DNA of 64,000 bases from Aurantiochytrium sp. KH105. Lineage: Eukaryota; Sar; Bigyra; Thraustochytrida; Thraustochytriidae. A program made the translations under genes and the position numbers. Each line of letters starts with the position of its first letter. Positions within the stretch are counted from its first letter, which is position 1. The DNA lies in assembly GCA_003116975.1 (NCBI GenBank), contig BGKB01000225.1, positions 28,271-92,270 on the forward strand. The letters run 5' to 3'. The notes beneath the pieces are model-generated. The model was not told the DNA's origin. It saw only the letters and a program-made list of their open reading frames with translations, and did no database searches. Shown one piece after another: positions 30,301-38,092 of the stretch.

Positions 30301-32854
30301 CCGCTTCGGACCACGAGTAGGCTGCGATACCCAAACGCAGCCACAAGTGCGCCCGTCCGTTATTGTCAATGATGAGACAGATCATGTGATGCTCTGCAAT
30401 CTCAGAGACGATGGCGCGCGAAATGTTCCCTTCCATGGGCAAGGGAACTGCACCGCTGCGCACAATGGCGTCCGCGTCGATGTCCTCTTCACGAGACCCG
30501 GAGCGCACGGGCCAGGCTACCGCGAAGCCGCTCCGATCAATCGTTGTGACCCAATAGGCCTCCTCGAGGCTCGAGTAGTTGCTCGCGAGGTCAATGACGC
30601 GCTCGTACACGATTTCTGTGATTTCGGTGGTATGTCCACGGGCAAGGCAAAGCGTCATGTGTGTGACTGTCCCGTACGCAGAGTTCATCTTCATGGTGTC
30701 GTTTTCCGCAAACGAGTAAACGAGGCCTGATTCGCCAAATGAAAGCGTTTCGATATTTCTCGGGTTGATGTCAAAGACACAGGTCGAAGGCCAGGGATCG
30801 CGCTCGGTGTGCGGATCAAACTCCTGCGTCACACGGCAGGTGGCCACGAAACTGTTGTAAACGTGGGCTGCCCAGTTGGTGGGCGCCGAGCGCCGTGTCG
30901 CAGCCTCGTCAAAAAAGTCCTCGCGAGACTCGTAGTGCAAGAGCTCCTCGTCCGACTGGCCGCAGACGTGACGCGTCAGGTAGACATCGTCCGGACGACG
31001 CAGTACGAGCGGGTTACTGTTGGACCCGAGCTCGACATGAGAAAAGATCTTGGAACACGACTTATTCCAGGGGGAAATGTGAATGTCGCGGCGCGGCGAA
31101 TCACTCAGGCCCTCAAGGCTCCACATGCAGACCTGGCCGGCCTGGTCCACGGCGACGAGCCAGTCAAGAGAGCTTTGGCTTTCCTGCGCAATGGGACCCG
31201 TGCGCAGCTCCACAGACTGCTTTTGATGATCTCCCCATACTGTTGTCTGGTGCGCGTGACTTTGGAAAAAGGGGCTCGCCGAGCTAAAACCGACGACAAA
31301 GTCCTCCCGAACCTGGGCGTACATGTTGTGTTCGGGAAAGGGCGAGCGCAAGCCCTCAAAGTAGTTGATGAACTTGAGCCAACCAATGCTGCGGAGGGGT
31401 CGATGGCGGGTGTCGATGTGTATTGCCACAAACATGGCGAGTTCTTCGGTCTGCGGATCAGACTCTTGCCAAATGCGAACAATGTGGTCTGCACAGAGAG
31501 TGACGAGACTTTGTGGGGTGTGCGAATGCTGCGCTTTCACATGATACGAGTGTCCATCGGACCGCGCCCGCCACTGCAGGGCAAGGATCTCGCGCGGATG
31601 AAAGAGAGACAGGTAGTCCATATTGCCAAAGAGGCTGTCACCCTCGAACCAGACGCGAACCTCGAGCGAGTGCTCCGACACGCTGGCAAACATGCGCGAG
31701 TCCGCAGAAAAGTCTACGAGGGTGATCTGACCTTCTGCCTCTTCGAGAACCCAGCTGGCGTCAAAGGCTGCGATTCGTTCGTCCTCGCTGTCAAGGCTGT
31801 TGGCTCCGTCCATGCTCTGACGAGGGAACTCGTAGCCGGGAAGGTCGTCTTCGTCACGGGGACTAAAGTCCCCGCCGTGTTCACTTGCGGCCCGCAACTC
31901 TGATTCCGAGGTGACGTGGTTCCTGCGCCGGGTGAACGGCTCGCTCCTGACGTCATCTTCGCCGAGGGTCGCTCCAGAGGGTGAGAGTGTTCCGTTTGTG
32001 GCAGCTGGAGACCGCGAGGCCAGGAGCCGTGCATGATTTCTGTCCGTGTTGGCTGACGTAAAGGCTGCAGACCCGCCGCTGTGCACACTGCCTGCGATGC
32101 TGCTTGCGCCGCTAGGTCCAATCGCGTTTGCCTCGGGGGACCAGAGCACAAGTTGTGTTCCGCCCGAGACGAGATGTCTACCCTCGGAAGCCCACGTGAG
32201 ACACTGTACAGCGCCGGCGGGCTCGAGAACGGAAATGAGTTCCCATTCCAGAACATTACGCTCCGTCGGGTTGAAAATGGACACGCGGCCAAAGGAGCCC
32301 ACCGCAAAGGCCGCGCAATAGCTTGCGTCCGGATCGAGCGGGTGAGATCCAAGTTTGGCGCTCGGTGGCTTACACCAGGCAAGCGCTGTGATATTCCACT
32401 CGGAGGCGTCGTTGTCCGTCCCAGCGTCGCTTTCTTGTGCGCCAGCACTCGCGCCAGCGCCAGCGCCAGCGTCGGCGCCGTCCCCCGGCGCGTCAGGCGA
32501 TGGTGACCCTCCTCCATTGCGATGCCGGTGAAAGTGGTCCCTGTGTCGGCGCAAATCGATTGTCTGCCAAAGACTGAATGATTTGCTTTGACTCGAGGCA
32601 CCTGCGGCGCCGCTGCAAAGGACCGAGAGCTGGCCAGCGTTCGAGGCAGCAATCACCCATTCCCTCCCGGCATGCAGGCCCCAGCAAAAAATGGGCTCGC
32701 ATCCGGGTACCACACGACGCTGTACAACCTGCGGTATCGCATGTTGTTTCTCATGTCGCATGTTTTTGGCAGCAGCTTCGGCATCACGGTCATCTTGTTG
32801 GGAATGCAGGTAGCCGTGCGAGATGACTGCAGGTCTCCTTGAGTTGCTCGTCAT
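24353..32854 (-). CDS. DMXL: Rabconnectin-3 alpha / DMXL / Rav1-like giant WD40 protein
   Basis: 2,833 residues in a single uninterrupted frame starting at the ATG at 32854. The N-terminal half contains WD40 repeats (for example residues about 60-600) interrupted by long Ser/Gly-rich linkers. A Rav1-C type helical region lies about residues 1320-1760, with family-typical stretches such as FYFALNKASVVSGLFKLAK, YSLLRKKKYLEAASFFVLGK and LAVFVCKLVEGADGEVQ. A C-terminal WD40 propeller occupies the last 350 or so residues (for example IRSLAVHPTGGRYFASGSTD). Rav1 and DMXL proteins are the core of RAVE/Rabconnectin-3, which reassembles V1 onto Vo of the vacuolar H+-ATPase. A poly-His tract near 25630-25660 and Asp runs sit in linkers. 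The absence of introns over 8.5 kb is notable. It shares an upstream region with the divergent secreted repeat protein. Confidence 0.93.
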   Translation of the reverse strand: MTSNSRRPAVISHGYLHSQQDDRDAEAAAKNMRHEKQHAIPQVVQRRVVPGCEPIFCWGLHAGREWVIAASNAGQLSVLCSGAAGASSQSKSFSLWQTIDLRRHRDHFHRHRNGGGSPSPDAPGDGADAGAGAGASAGAQESDAGTDNDASEWNITALAWCKPPSAKLGSHPLDPDASYCAAFAVGSFGRVSIFNPTERNVLEWELISVLEPAGAVQCLTWASEGRHLVSGGTQLVLWSPEANAIGPSGASSIAGSVHSGGSAAFTSANTDRNHARLLASRSPAATNGTLSPSGATLGEDDVRSEPFTRRRNHVTSESELRAASEHGGDFSPRDEDDLPGYEFPRQSMDGANSLDSEDERIAAFDASWVLEEAEGQITLVDFSADSRMFASVSEHSLEVRVWFEGDSLFGNMDYLSLFHPREILALQWRARSDGHSYHVKAQHSHTPQSLVTLCADHIVRIWQESDPQTEELAMFVAIHIDTRHRPLRSIGWLKFINYFEGLRSPFPEHNMYAQVREDFVVGFSSASPFFQSHAHQTTVWGDHQKQSVELRTGPIAQESQSSLDWLVAVDQAGQVCMWSLEGLSDSPRRDIHISPWNKSCSKIFSHVELGSNSNPLVLRRPDDVYLTRHVCGQSDEELLHYESREDFFDEAATRRSAPTNWAAHVYNSFVATCRVTQEFDPHTERDPWPSTCVFDINPRNIETLSFGESGLVYSFAENDTMKMNSAYGTVTHMTLCLARGHTTEITEIVYERVIDLASNYSSLEEAYWVTTIDRSGFAVAWPVRSGSREEDIDADAIVRSGAVPLPMEGNISRAIVSEIAEHHMICLIIDNNGRAHLWLRLGIAAYSWSEAAVPDALQTAIGALSGEPARYVFAVRDGRYKVHFGIHTASNDLVIVPVTEIMRAVPGIEVGEARVRQFSSGASPLCVAPVSDKQLFGHGALALVALENGKCELQGFAEEGPIETFVLIPDDPATSIANASSGGIVTVHESGLVRVWAPGLCHLSHGLQSTICVQDDVAGRCTVETASALYLGAGVSVLGIGIHEATENGQSAAAKVLLYSRARSGFSLVARDQAVEFKLLGSTRAALRRAKLVGIAWSGRDFGLIAATSNQLHLFQGWVRHPPVGDMAKELNMLRRRMQLEGKGVSSSRTEQLEALNGLGDAAVALQLPMALHRPRPILELLRAGCVSPVRAILKTILAALEEKKQENEDAYGQDEAPPRSAMFVSAPDIELHEIVREIWNDAENEMAPSTTDHEDAASQDAAQSQDDTSGGKDTAAALFADDDWSMGGSSTQRTTGGAAAALFDEDPWDSMLTSSAAQTTLSDPTQDVERSRSELAELLVSYTIKDMPPLEQLQLTALAGVFDDVYGMNDADKGGFGDSVDKCGAKFMLAYQLFRVSKRVLPLSERPRAMPTADLLWALDSDSQDALLAKCLPPGESTWDDAKEIGVGLWLRSTHAVRVLAEDLAKVQFKESKTKDPFSCALFYFALNKASVVSGLFKLAKNTKAAELLANDFSDEHWQTVAVKNAYSLLRKKKYLEAASFFVLGKRLAEAVNVCIKNLGDFQLAVFVCKLVEGADGEVQRTVWEYTIKPLALYTMDHWLASMCHTVAGDPVGALLAFVEDREAFLAEQQQHGETKVGGAVPGDASESAILGTTSADEEGFRVFDDLPTLLRKGLVNRELLEKLSNAPYPGLTRSFNSLEPSYIRTLIQAGSKQSALAPLVQSRAAHRVLHDSMARAASHAASTGIPLLSLLTLQTIESGLCRSCIEQTRLRLAAQVLHPLLLKAHASTGAGSGGADTKGDDARESSTSRMVPSPDRVSKLRQDLHAVNEQLARCPPQDILESLWRISRASNHLAVEFTVIRMLSDVNQPAFLIRLQQLLHSVMDSFVALGHGNATLGVAAERTLLPGRRLAAYAVLLVDLAAAAHEIFHAAPVIPGLDKLHLPPALTARKPRDDIADDSNGNNGVNNGSGDAGNGAGQEPESADEEISEIAQQYREMLDAYARVALFAAAYSMGQHGLVQALLDESFAPSAIRQTGLELANTWFDYEELLMFAASAQHRQGKNFRDDLTALSGTVGEDEVESEEEDMVAWGLTYAERLMNVAVMRSVLTLVTRVRDKLYLMQGQPPQLVHSPKSGSTPGSPTSPAEKALHPEVYCLELMEELVQSCWPVNWAMLANLYMSSIPVGLSSAARARLEQMKVQAFADEDKSKLWNAIKGKEQLRIVDATARWTGRSIDQEQARSGIIPDSTIFCTDNAKVVHSASGTLFLSVDPVHALDGTLVVASEKGCEVVRHSFGENDGDDDDDDDMLGTSEDEGSYPLRAHRSMQLTRSPLGVSGPDVSSSPAVPLHNRAQSQPADPLRRLRRRSMSDESLAKAKGTAHGVGSSTENSEVGSSRSAHHHHHHHHHLSMRRLSSRGVMLHASKIRRPHIRLRRSSRKRSSASERKGRNSVLQHAWSSSAKSLLMVSQDAGQIWFNDSLRIPLNNNLYCDSFLHRVSSHSRVEALLQSSRSLSSNGSSASDGGHGGSRTRLLPHVSSHHKKNEETVRTVMHVSSHPFLPLYVTAQYDGSAMIWDAARDPEEPVVRLRKPSDDARKWKHGHTTRVRISEDGMRFAACDSAGHVLLWNLADCRDSENEPFGQFACHTKRTLDCAFLNYNGNIFASAGQSQHSENLCLWDLSMPPRSCRVASVHCCAHSVAYSLAYLQDQQVVIVGGGNGQIGVFDLRQRMLILEEDHVHSKAIRSLAVHPTGGRYFASGSTDGSVKLWSYRSGRLASHAHLTNMHPTHMFVNELTSDSILSQRGTTDVTFSRDFLYSCGADGTVKMTPLSSLAL

Positions 32855-34702
32855 GATAACTATCTATTTGAGGCCGAGCGGAAATGATGGTGCGAGCCAA
32901 GAGAAAGGCGCTTGGGGTCTTTTACGAAACGGATAAGAGATGTGTCTCGCCTCGCCGCACCTCGCCGCAACGTCGCACCGCACAGACTTGTGCGGTGACT
33001 TTCGTACCTGGAAAAAATAATAAAGGCCGGGCTGAGCGGGTCTCGGACACGTCCTTAGTACCCGGGTCGCAGCCGAAGCCACAGCGCTTTGCCCGCGCTT
33101 CTAGCTAGACAGGTCTATCCGAGCCGGCCGGGAGGCAAGCAGATAGGCAGGCAGGCACGCGGGCGTGCGGGCAGGCGAGCAGGCCAGCGCGCGAGTAGAC
33201 GTGCCGGCTGATGATGGGGCAGACGAGCTGTGCCGCGAGCACGCTAGCTGCGCGCTGTGCCAGGGACGGGGCGCTCGCTCTCCCCGACTTCACTCACGCG
33301 CCGCGCGCGCGCGCTGTCCCTGCGCCGGGCCGGGAGGTCGCTCCGGCGCGAGCGGCCTCGGCGGGCGACCGGGCTGCGCCTTCGCGCGACTCGCCGCGGG
33401 CTCACGCGACGTCGGGCTCAGGCTGCGAGCTTCGGATTTGACTGCACAGTGCTCTCTCCGCTCTGCTCCCTCACATCAACGAAAAAGAATCCGGGTCGGT
33501 AAGCCCACGTAGCAGAAACCGCTACGATTCCCAAAAGCCCTGGATCGACAGATACTGTCGAGTCCTCGGGCCTCGTCTCGGGCATTGTGTGACGTCGTGC
33601 CACGCGGGTCGGGAGACGGCAGGCCAGGTTACACGCTGCTCATATTCCGTTGGTGTCGAACATGCGTTGTGTCTGGGGCCTCGAAAGGAAAAAAAAAAAA
33701 AGCGTGTAGGGCCTAGGATCTGGCTAAAGAAAAAAAGGTGTCGGTACTTTGGATGTGAAGAAAACGCATATGGTTTTTCAGGTTTAGGCCTGGATGCATG
33801 GTGATTGATGTTGCACAGGATTTTCTCTGAAAGCGTAGCGAAAGCATCCTTGTCTTAGTTCGAAATTCTGGGACATCAGATTTCTCATCATCCGTAAGAA
33901 GGAAAATAATGAAGGAGAAGAAGAAGAAGAAGAATTACTCGAAGAAGAAGAGAACGCATACATAAAAACGAGACAAGCTTTGACCTCCTTGTGGAGGCGC
34001 GTTTGAGGCAAAGATCCATTGCCAACAAAATCAACTTTAAAGGATGAGGGTAATGGGCTGCATGTCGAAATCCTTTCAAGTGACCTCCGCCATATTGTCC
34101 CATTATTATAACATTGATAACCTTTAGAACAATAGCGGAACCCTTTTTCCGAAGATCTTTTATGCAACGGAAGGTTTACGAAGTCTCGTATGACGTTTAT
34201 TGTTATTTATACTTGTGCATTTATTCACGGATACCAAATAGGAGAGTGAAAGACCTCATTTGAGGGCATTGAAAGACCGGGAGCGTTGCCTCGTGGACGT
34301 GATGCTGAAGCAGCTGCTTCTTCTCCAGAACAAGATCAGACAGATTCCAAGGTACGTCCCGCGGCGAGGCATTGCGCGAGGCCGCGCTGCGTCACGCCAG
34401 GCCGCGCTTTCTCCCCGCGTCAGTAAACCTTTGTGTTTCTCGCTTCCATACGCGTGCGGCCGACGAAGCCGGCGTGCCGCGCGGCTCGGCCCATCAACGA
34501 TGGCATCGCCCATGGCCAAAAACCACCCGTGCTTGACGGTTGCCAGAGCAGCAAGCAACTAACGCTCGAGACTTTTCCCGCGCGAAGCAAGCAAACAGGC
34601 ACGCACGCACGCACGCACACACGCACATACGCACGCGGAAGAGCGAAAAAGAAGCAGATCAGCAAAGGACCGATCGCACGCGATAAAGTCGAGCAGAGAA
34701 AA
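32855..34702. promoter_or_regulatory. Divergent intergenic region with an AT-rich island
   Basis: This lies between two divergent genes. The part 32855-33600 is GC-rich, with GCAGGCA repeats near 33135-33170. From about 33650 to 34260 base composition drops sharply to AT-rich, with a poly-A run at about 33690-33702 and a GAA repeat at about 33917-33950. GC-rich sequence returns to the next gene, with a CGCA repeat at about 34601-34615. The minus frame at 33784-34167 has Ser runs from the GAA repeat and is not supported. Confidence 0.45.
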
Positions 34703-35830
34703 ATGCCGGCCATGAAGAAGATCGTGCTCGCCGTTGCGGCCGTGGTGTCCGTTCTCAGCGGCGCCGCTTCGGCTCAACAGCTCGCGTCTGAGACGGTCCG
34801 CGTCTCGGTGACGCTGCCCGTCAACGTGCCTCTGGAGGTTCCCGCTGGCAAGAGCTTCAAGGACGCAGCTGCTGAGTTTTGCGAGCGCAACGGGCTCGCC
34901 GCCGTCCACGTGGATACGATCGAGCAGGCGCTCGAGGCGCGCTGGCAAGAGATGCAGGCGGAGCATCGTGTCCGTGATCAGTGCATTGCTTGGCAGCTGA
35001 GCTACGGAGTGGCGCCCAACAAGTCCTGGGGCACGATGCCGAACGATCTTCGCGTGGAATGGCTCGAAAAGTCGTGCGACACCCTCGTCCCCGCCGACCC
35101 TCCGGCCCCGCTCGTCTCCATGGACGTTTCTGTCGGGGACAACTCGGTGGTGACTCTTCGCGCCTTTGCTGGCGATACGGTCGGTAGCGCCGTGGAGCGA
35201 TTTTGCAGCACGCACGGAATCGACCTGGAAGCCAACGAGAGCGTCCTGGTTGAGGCGCTTGCCAAGAAGATCGAGGATATGCGCGCTGCACAGGCGCAAC
35301 CGCCCGCAGGAAAGGAGGAGCAGCAAAAGGCGGGCGAGACCGAGCAGGCCGGAGACCGCAAGTTCCTGTTTTCCATTCCTTTCCAGGTCGACGGCGTCCT
35401 TGCTCGTCTCCGTGTTCATGAGGGTGACGACCTCGAGGAGCTCGTCCGCGTGTTTTGCAACTCGCAGAACTTGAGCATTGCCGAGTACGGCGCGGTGGTG
35501 CGTAAGGCTATCATTGACACGAGTGCAGAGGTCACCAAGCAGCTGGAGCAGGAATTGATGGCGGCCCAGCAAGAAGAGCAGCAGCAGCAGCAGCAGGCTG
35601 AGCAGGCGCAATCCAAGACCGGGGTCGAGGAGAGCTCTGACCCACTCCTCCTCCTCGACGTGCCTATCAGCGTCGACGGCGTTGACTTTAGCATGAAGCT
35701 CTACGATGGCGATATCGTCAACCACAAGATCACTGCTTTCTGCAAGGAGCACAATCTCGATGAAGCCCAGCACGGTGCTCTTCTTCTCAACCACATTCGA
35801 CAGCGCACCGAGGCCCTTCGCAACAACTAA
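34703..35830 (+). CDS. Secreted or ER-luminal protein with four copies of a ~55-residue repeat
   Basis: 375 residues from the ATG at 34703 (a second Met at codon 4). A signal peptide is clear: MKK, hydrophobic core IVLAVAAVVSVLSG, probable cleavage after AASA near residue 24. Four diverged modules lie at about 32-84, 137-193, 221-276 and 315-371. Each has a beta-strand pair around V.V.V, a GD or AGK turn, then a helix with an FC pair (59-60, 167-168, 251-252, 346-347), then another helix; the pattern is (VDG)..l.V..GD....v..FC..h.l. Between modules 1 and 2 is a different stretch containing SWGTMPNDLRVEWLEKSCD. A Gln/Glu run (284-303) separates modules 3 and 4. No transmembrane segment or KDEL-type signal is seen after the signal peptide. 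I do not recognise a named family; the module topology suggests a small beta-grasp-like fold, which is inference. Confidence 0.85.
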   Translation: MPAMKKIVLAVAAVVSVLSGAASAQQLASETVRVSVTLPVNVPLEVPAGKSFKDAAAEFCERNGLAAVHVDTIEQALEARWQEMQAEHRVRDQCIAWQLSYGVAPNKSWGTMPNDLRVEWLEKSCDTLVPADPPAPLVSMDVSVGDNSVVTLRAFAGDTVGSAVERFCSTHGIDLEANESVLVEALAKKIEDMRAAQAQPPAGKEEQQKAGETEQAGDRKFLFSIPFQVDGVLARLRVHEGDDLEELVRVFCNSQNLSIAEYGAVVRKAIIDTSAEVTKQLEQELMAAQQEEQQQQQQAEQAQSKTGVEESSDPLLLLDVPISVDGVDFSMKLYDGDIVNHKITAFCKEHNLDEAQHGALLLNHIRQRTEALRNN

Positions 35831-35969
35831 CATGTAAGTCCTCGGCTCCTTGCCTTCTAAAAAAAATAAAAAATACTTACATGCACTGTCAGCAAAAAGA
35901 GAAAAGACAAACAAGCCTGTTGAGTTTACCATTGCCATTGATTGCTTTCTCGCTCGCTTGTCTGTTTGT

Positions 35970-36001
<32 letters not shown>

Positions 36002-36261
36002 CTGCTTGCTTATTGCGATGACATGTCCTACATTCGCTCCATACAACTCCTCACTCGCCTCACTCTCTCTATTATCAACGGGCTGCAGCAAAAATCTGTT
36101 GCGAAGGGGACGAGAACGAGCGCGCAAGCTCAAGTGCGCGACGCGGCGGGCGCGAGACCGCGGGGGAGTAGAGAAGAAAAGGCAAGAGACGAGGCAGTGC
36201 TCAGGTGATCCAAGGTGCGAGGTACCGGCCGTGTCAGTGCGTAAACGCGGGCGAAGGAAAG
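35831..36261. promoter_or_regulatory. 5' flank of NPL4 with GCTT repeat
   Basis: A GCTT tetramer repeat of about ten units lies at about 35957-36012 between two plus-strand genes. No other feature is seen. Confidence 0.45.
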
Positions 36262-37800
36262 ATGCTTGTGCGGCTGAGGACCAAAGTTGGCATGTGGAGG
36301 CAGGAGACCTCCGAAGGCGCCCCACTCGCCGAGCTCATTGCCACCGTGGAGCACGACAAGTCCGTAAGAATCAAGAAGGTGTCGCTCAAGCCTGACTTTT
36401 CGCAAGAAATCCAGGACCAACGCGCCAAACCGCTGCGTGAGTTTGGCATCAAGCACGGCGATATCCTCTACGTTGACGCTGAGGGCGCTGTACCCGGCAG
36501 CGGTGGTGCAGCAGGGGCATCTGCCAGTAAAAATGGCGGCGGACTCGCTGGCGCAGGGCCGCGAAAAATCGATGCCCACGGCAACTTGGTCAAAGCCGAG
36601 AATGAGGTCGATCCGCAAGGGTTCCGCCCGGGTCTTCAGTCGTTGCGCACGCAAAAGCTGCACTGGACCTTGACGGACATGGTGGAATTTGACCAAAAGT
36701 ATACTTTTGAAATCAAGGGCGAACAGAAATCCTTTTGCGCCAGTGCCAGCCTCGATGCAGACTCGTGCAACCGATTTCAAATGTACTTGCAAAATTTTGG
36801 CTTTCTGCAGCCGCGATGCGCCTACCTGTACGGCAAATTTGTCGACGCCGAAGACATTCCCGGTAGCGTCGAGCACCGCGCCAAACATGGCTCCGAGGAT
36901 GAGAAGAAGGCGGCAGCCGCCGCCACAGGGGCCACCGCGGGTAGCTCGGTGTCAGAGCTCAAAGCCTCGGGTAGGCGGCAAATCAAGGTGGAGGACCTCG
37001 AGAAAATGGTGAAACAGGACGAGCGCCCGGAAAAGGGTGTCATTGTGCATGCCTTTTATGAGCCTTTGCAGGAAGCCTCTGCAGAGGGCGTGCAATTGCT
37101 CGAGGACCCTCGTGAAGAAAAAGTCGAAGCGGTCGCCAAGGCCCTCGGGCTCGAAAAAGTGGGCTTCCTCTTTTCACACCCGCCTGGCCGCGAGGGATAC
37201 ACGATTTCCACACACGAGGTCAGCAACGCTGCAGAGCAAGCCCTCGAAGCAACCGACGGCAAAATGGACAGCCCCTTTGTTGTCGTCAAGGTAACGAGCG
37301 AGAGCGGTAACGCCTCCTTTGATGCCTTTTCGCTCACGCCACAGTGCCTCGAGATGGTCGCAGAGGACGCACTCCTTAGCATGCGCGATGCGCCGGGTCA
37401 CTCTGCCGTTAATGAGACGTTTACGGTGATTGTCGAGAAGAAAGGCGCCGAGGTTGTGGACAACGACTTCTTCATTAAACGTGTGCCTATTCTCAGTCAC
37501 ACGAGTCCCTTTGCAGGCGCTTTCCCGCGCTACAACCGCATTCAGGGCGACCAGCCCTCGGCACAGGCGCTCAAGCGTGTCTTGGAGCCTTTGGGCCGCA
37601 ACCCCTCCGACGCGGCCCTTGCCAAGGCTCTTGCCGATTTCCAGGTTCTCATTTACCTCACGGAGCTCTTTGATTCCGAAGAGGACATTACGAGCATCGC
37701 ACGCTCTGTGGCTTCGCACGTTGTGCCAGGTCAAGAGCCTGTTCCGATCCAGGAGGGCTACAAGCTGCTCATGTTTTCCATGGCTGGAATTGAGAATTAG
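36262..37800 (+). CDS. NPL4: NPL4, ubiquitin-recognition cofactor of Cdc48/p97
   Basis: 512 residues from the ATG at 36262 (an upstream in-frame non-ATG extension is ignored). An N-terminal ubiquitin-like/UBX-like domain (about 1-75) is followed by a Gly/Ala linker and an MPN-like plus NPL4 C-terminal region. Key matches are YLYGKFVDAEDIP, HAFYEPLQ, LLEDPREEKVEAVAKALGL, KVGFLFSHPP, FDAFSLTPQCLEMV and VDNDFFIKRVPILSH. With Ufd1, NPL4 delivers ubiquitylated clients to the Cdc48 ATPase in ER-associated degradation and chromatin extraction. The protein follows the plant pattern: the cysteine-rich zinc-finger segment of yeast and animal NPL4 is missing, and only isolated Cys residues remain. An insertion of about 55 charged residues splits the MPN-like domain between YGKF and HAFYEP. 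No intron is seen. Confidence 0.92.
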   Translation: MLVRLRTKVGMWRQETSEGAPLAELIATVEHDKSVRIKKVSLKPDFSQEIQDQRAKPLREFGIKHGDILYVDAEGAVPGSGGAAGASASKNGGGLAGAGPRKIDAHGNLVKAENEVDPQGFRPGLQSLRTQKLHWTLTDMVEFDQKYTFEIKGEQKSFCASASLDADSCNRFQMYLQNFGFLQPRCAYLYGKFVDAEDIPGSVEHRAKHGSEDEKKAAAAATGATAGSSVSELKASGRRQIKVEDLEKMVKQDERPEKGVIVHAFYEPLQEASAEGVQLLEDPREEKVEAVAKALGLEKVGFLFSHPPGREGYTISTHEVSNAAEQALEATDGKMDSPFVVVKVTSESGNASFDAFSLTPQCLEMVAEDALLSMRDAPGHSAVNETFTVIVEKKGAEVVDNDFFIKRVPILSHTSPFAGAFPRYNRIQGDQPSAQALKRVLEPLGRNPSDAALAKALADFQVLIYLTELFDSEEDITSIARSVASHVVPGQEPVPIQEGYKLLMFSMAGIEN

Positions 37801-38092
37801 GGTTTTGGTCTTGGTCGAGGCCAAGGTCTACTTGCCCAACAAAGAAAAGCTGTTGTTATCCTTGCACGTAATGATGCGAAGAAAACAGAATGTGGTTTTT
37901 TCAGAAACAAAACAAAAAACTCTTATGAACACGAAAGCAAGCGTCACGTGTCACGCGAGCCGGCGATTGAGGAAAACTTTACTTTAATCCTAACAGTAAG
38001 TAAAAAAAATGCAGAGCAAAATACTTTGACAGTTTTAAAATCTTTTGAAGGAGAGCCCGAGCTTTTCTCGTTACGCCCGAGTTTCTCCCCTT
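37801..38092. other. Convergent 3' intergenic region
   Basis: Just under 300 bp of AT-richer sequence separates the NPL4 stop from the stop of the dioxygenase on the other strand. Nothing else is seen. Confidence 0.4.
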
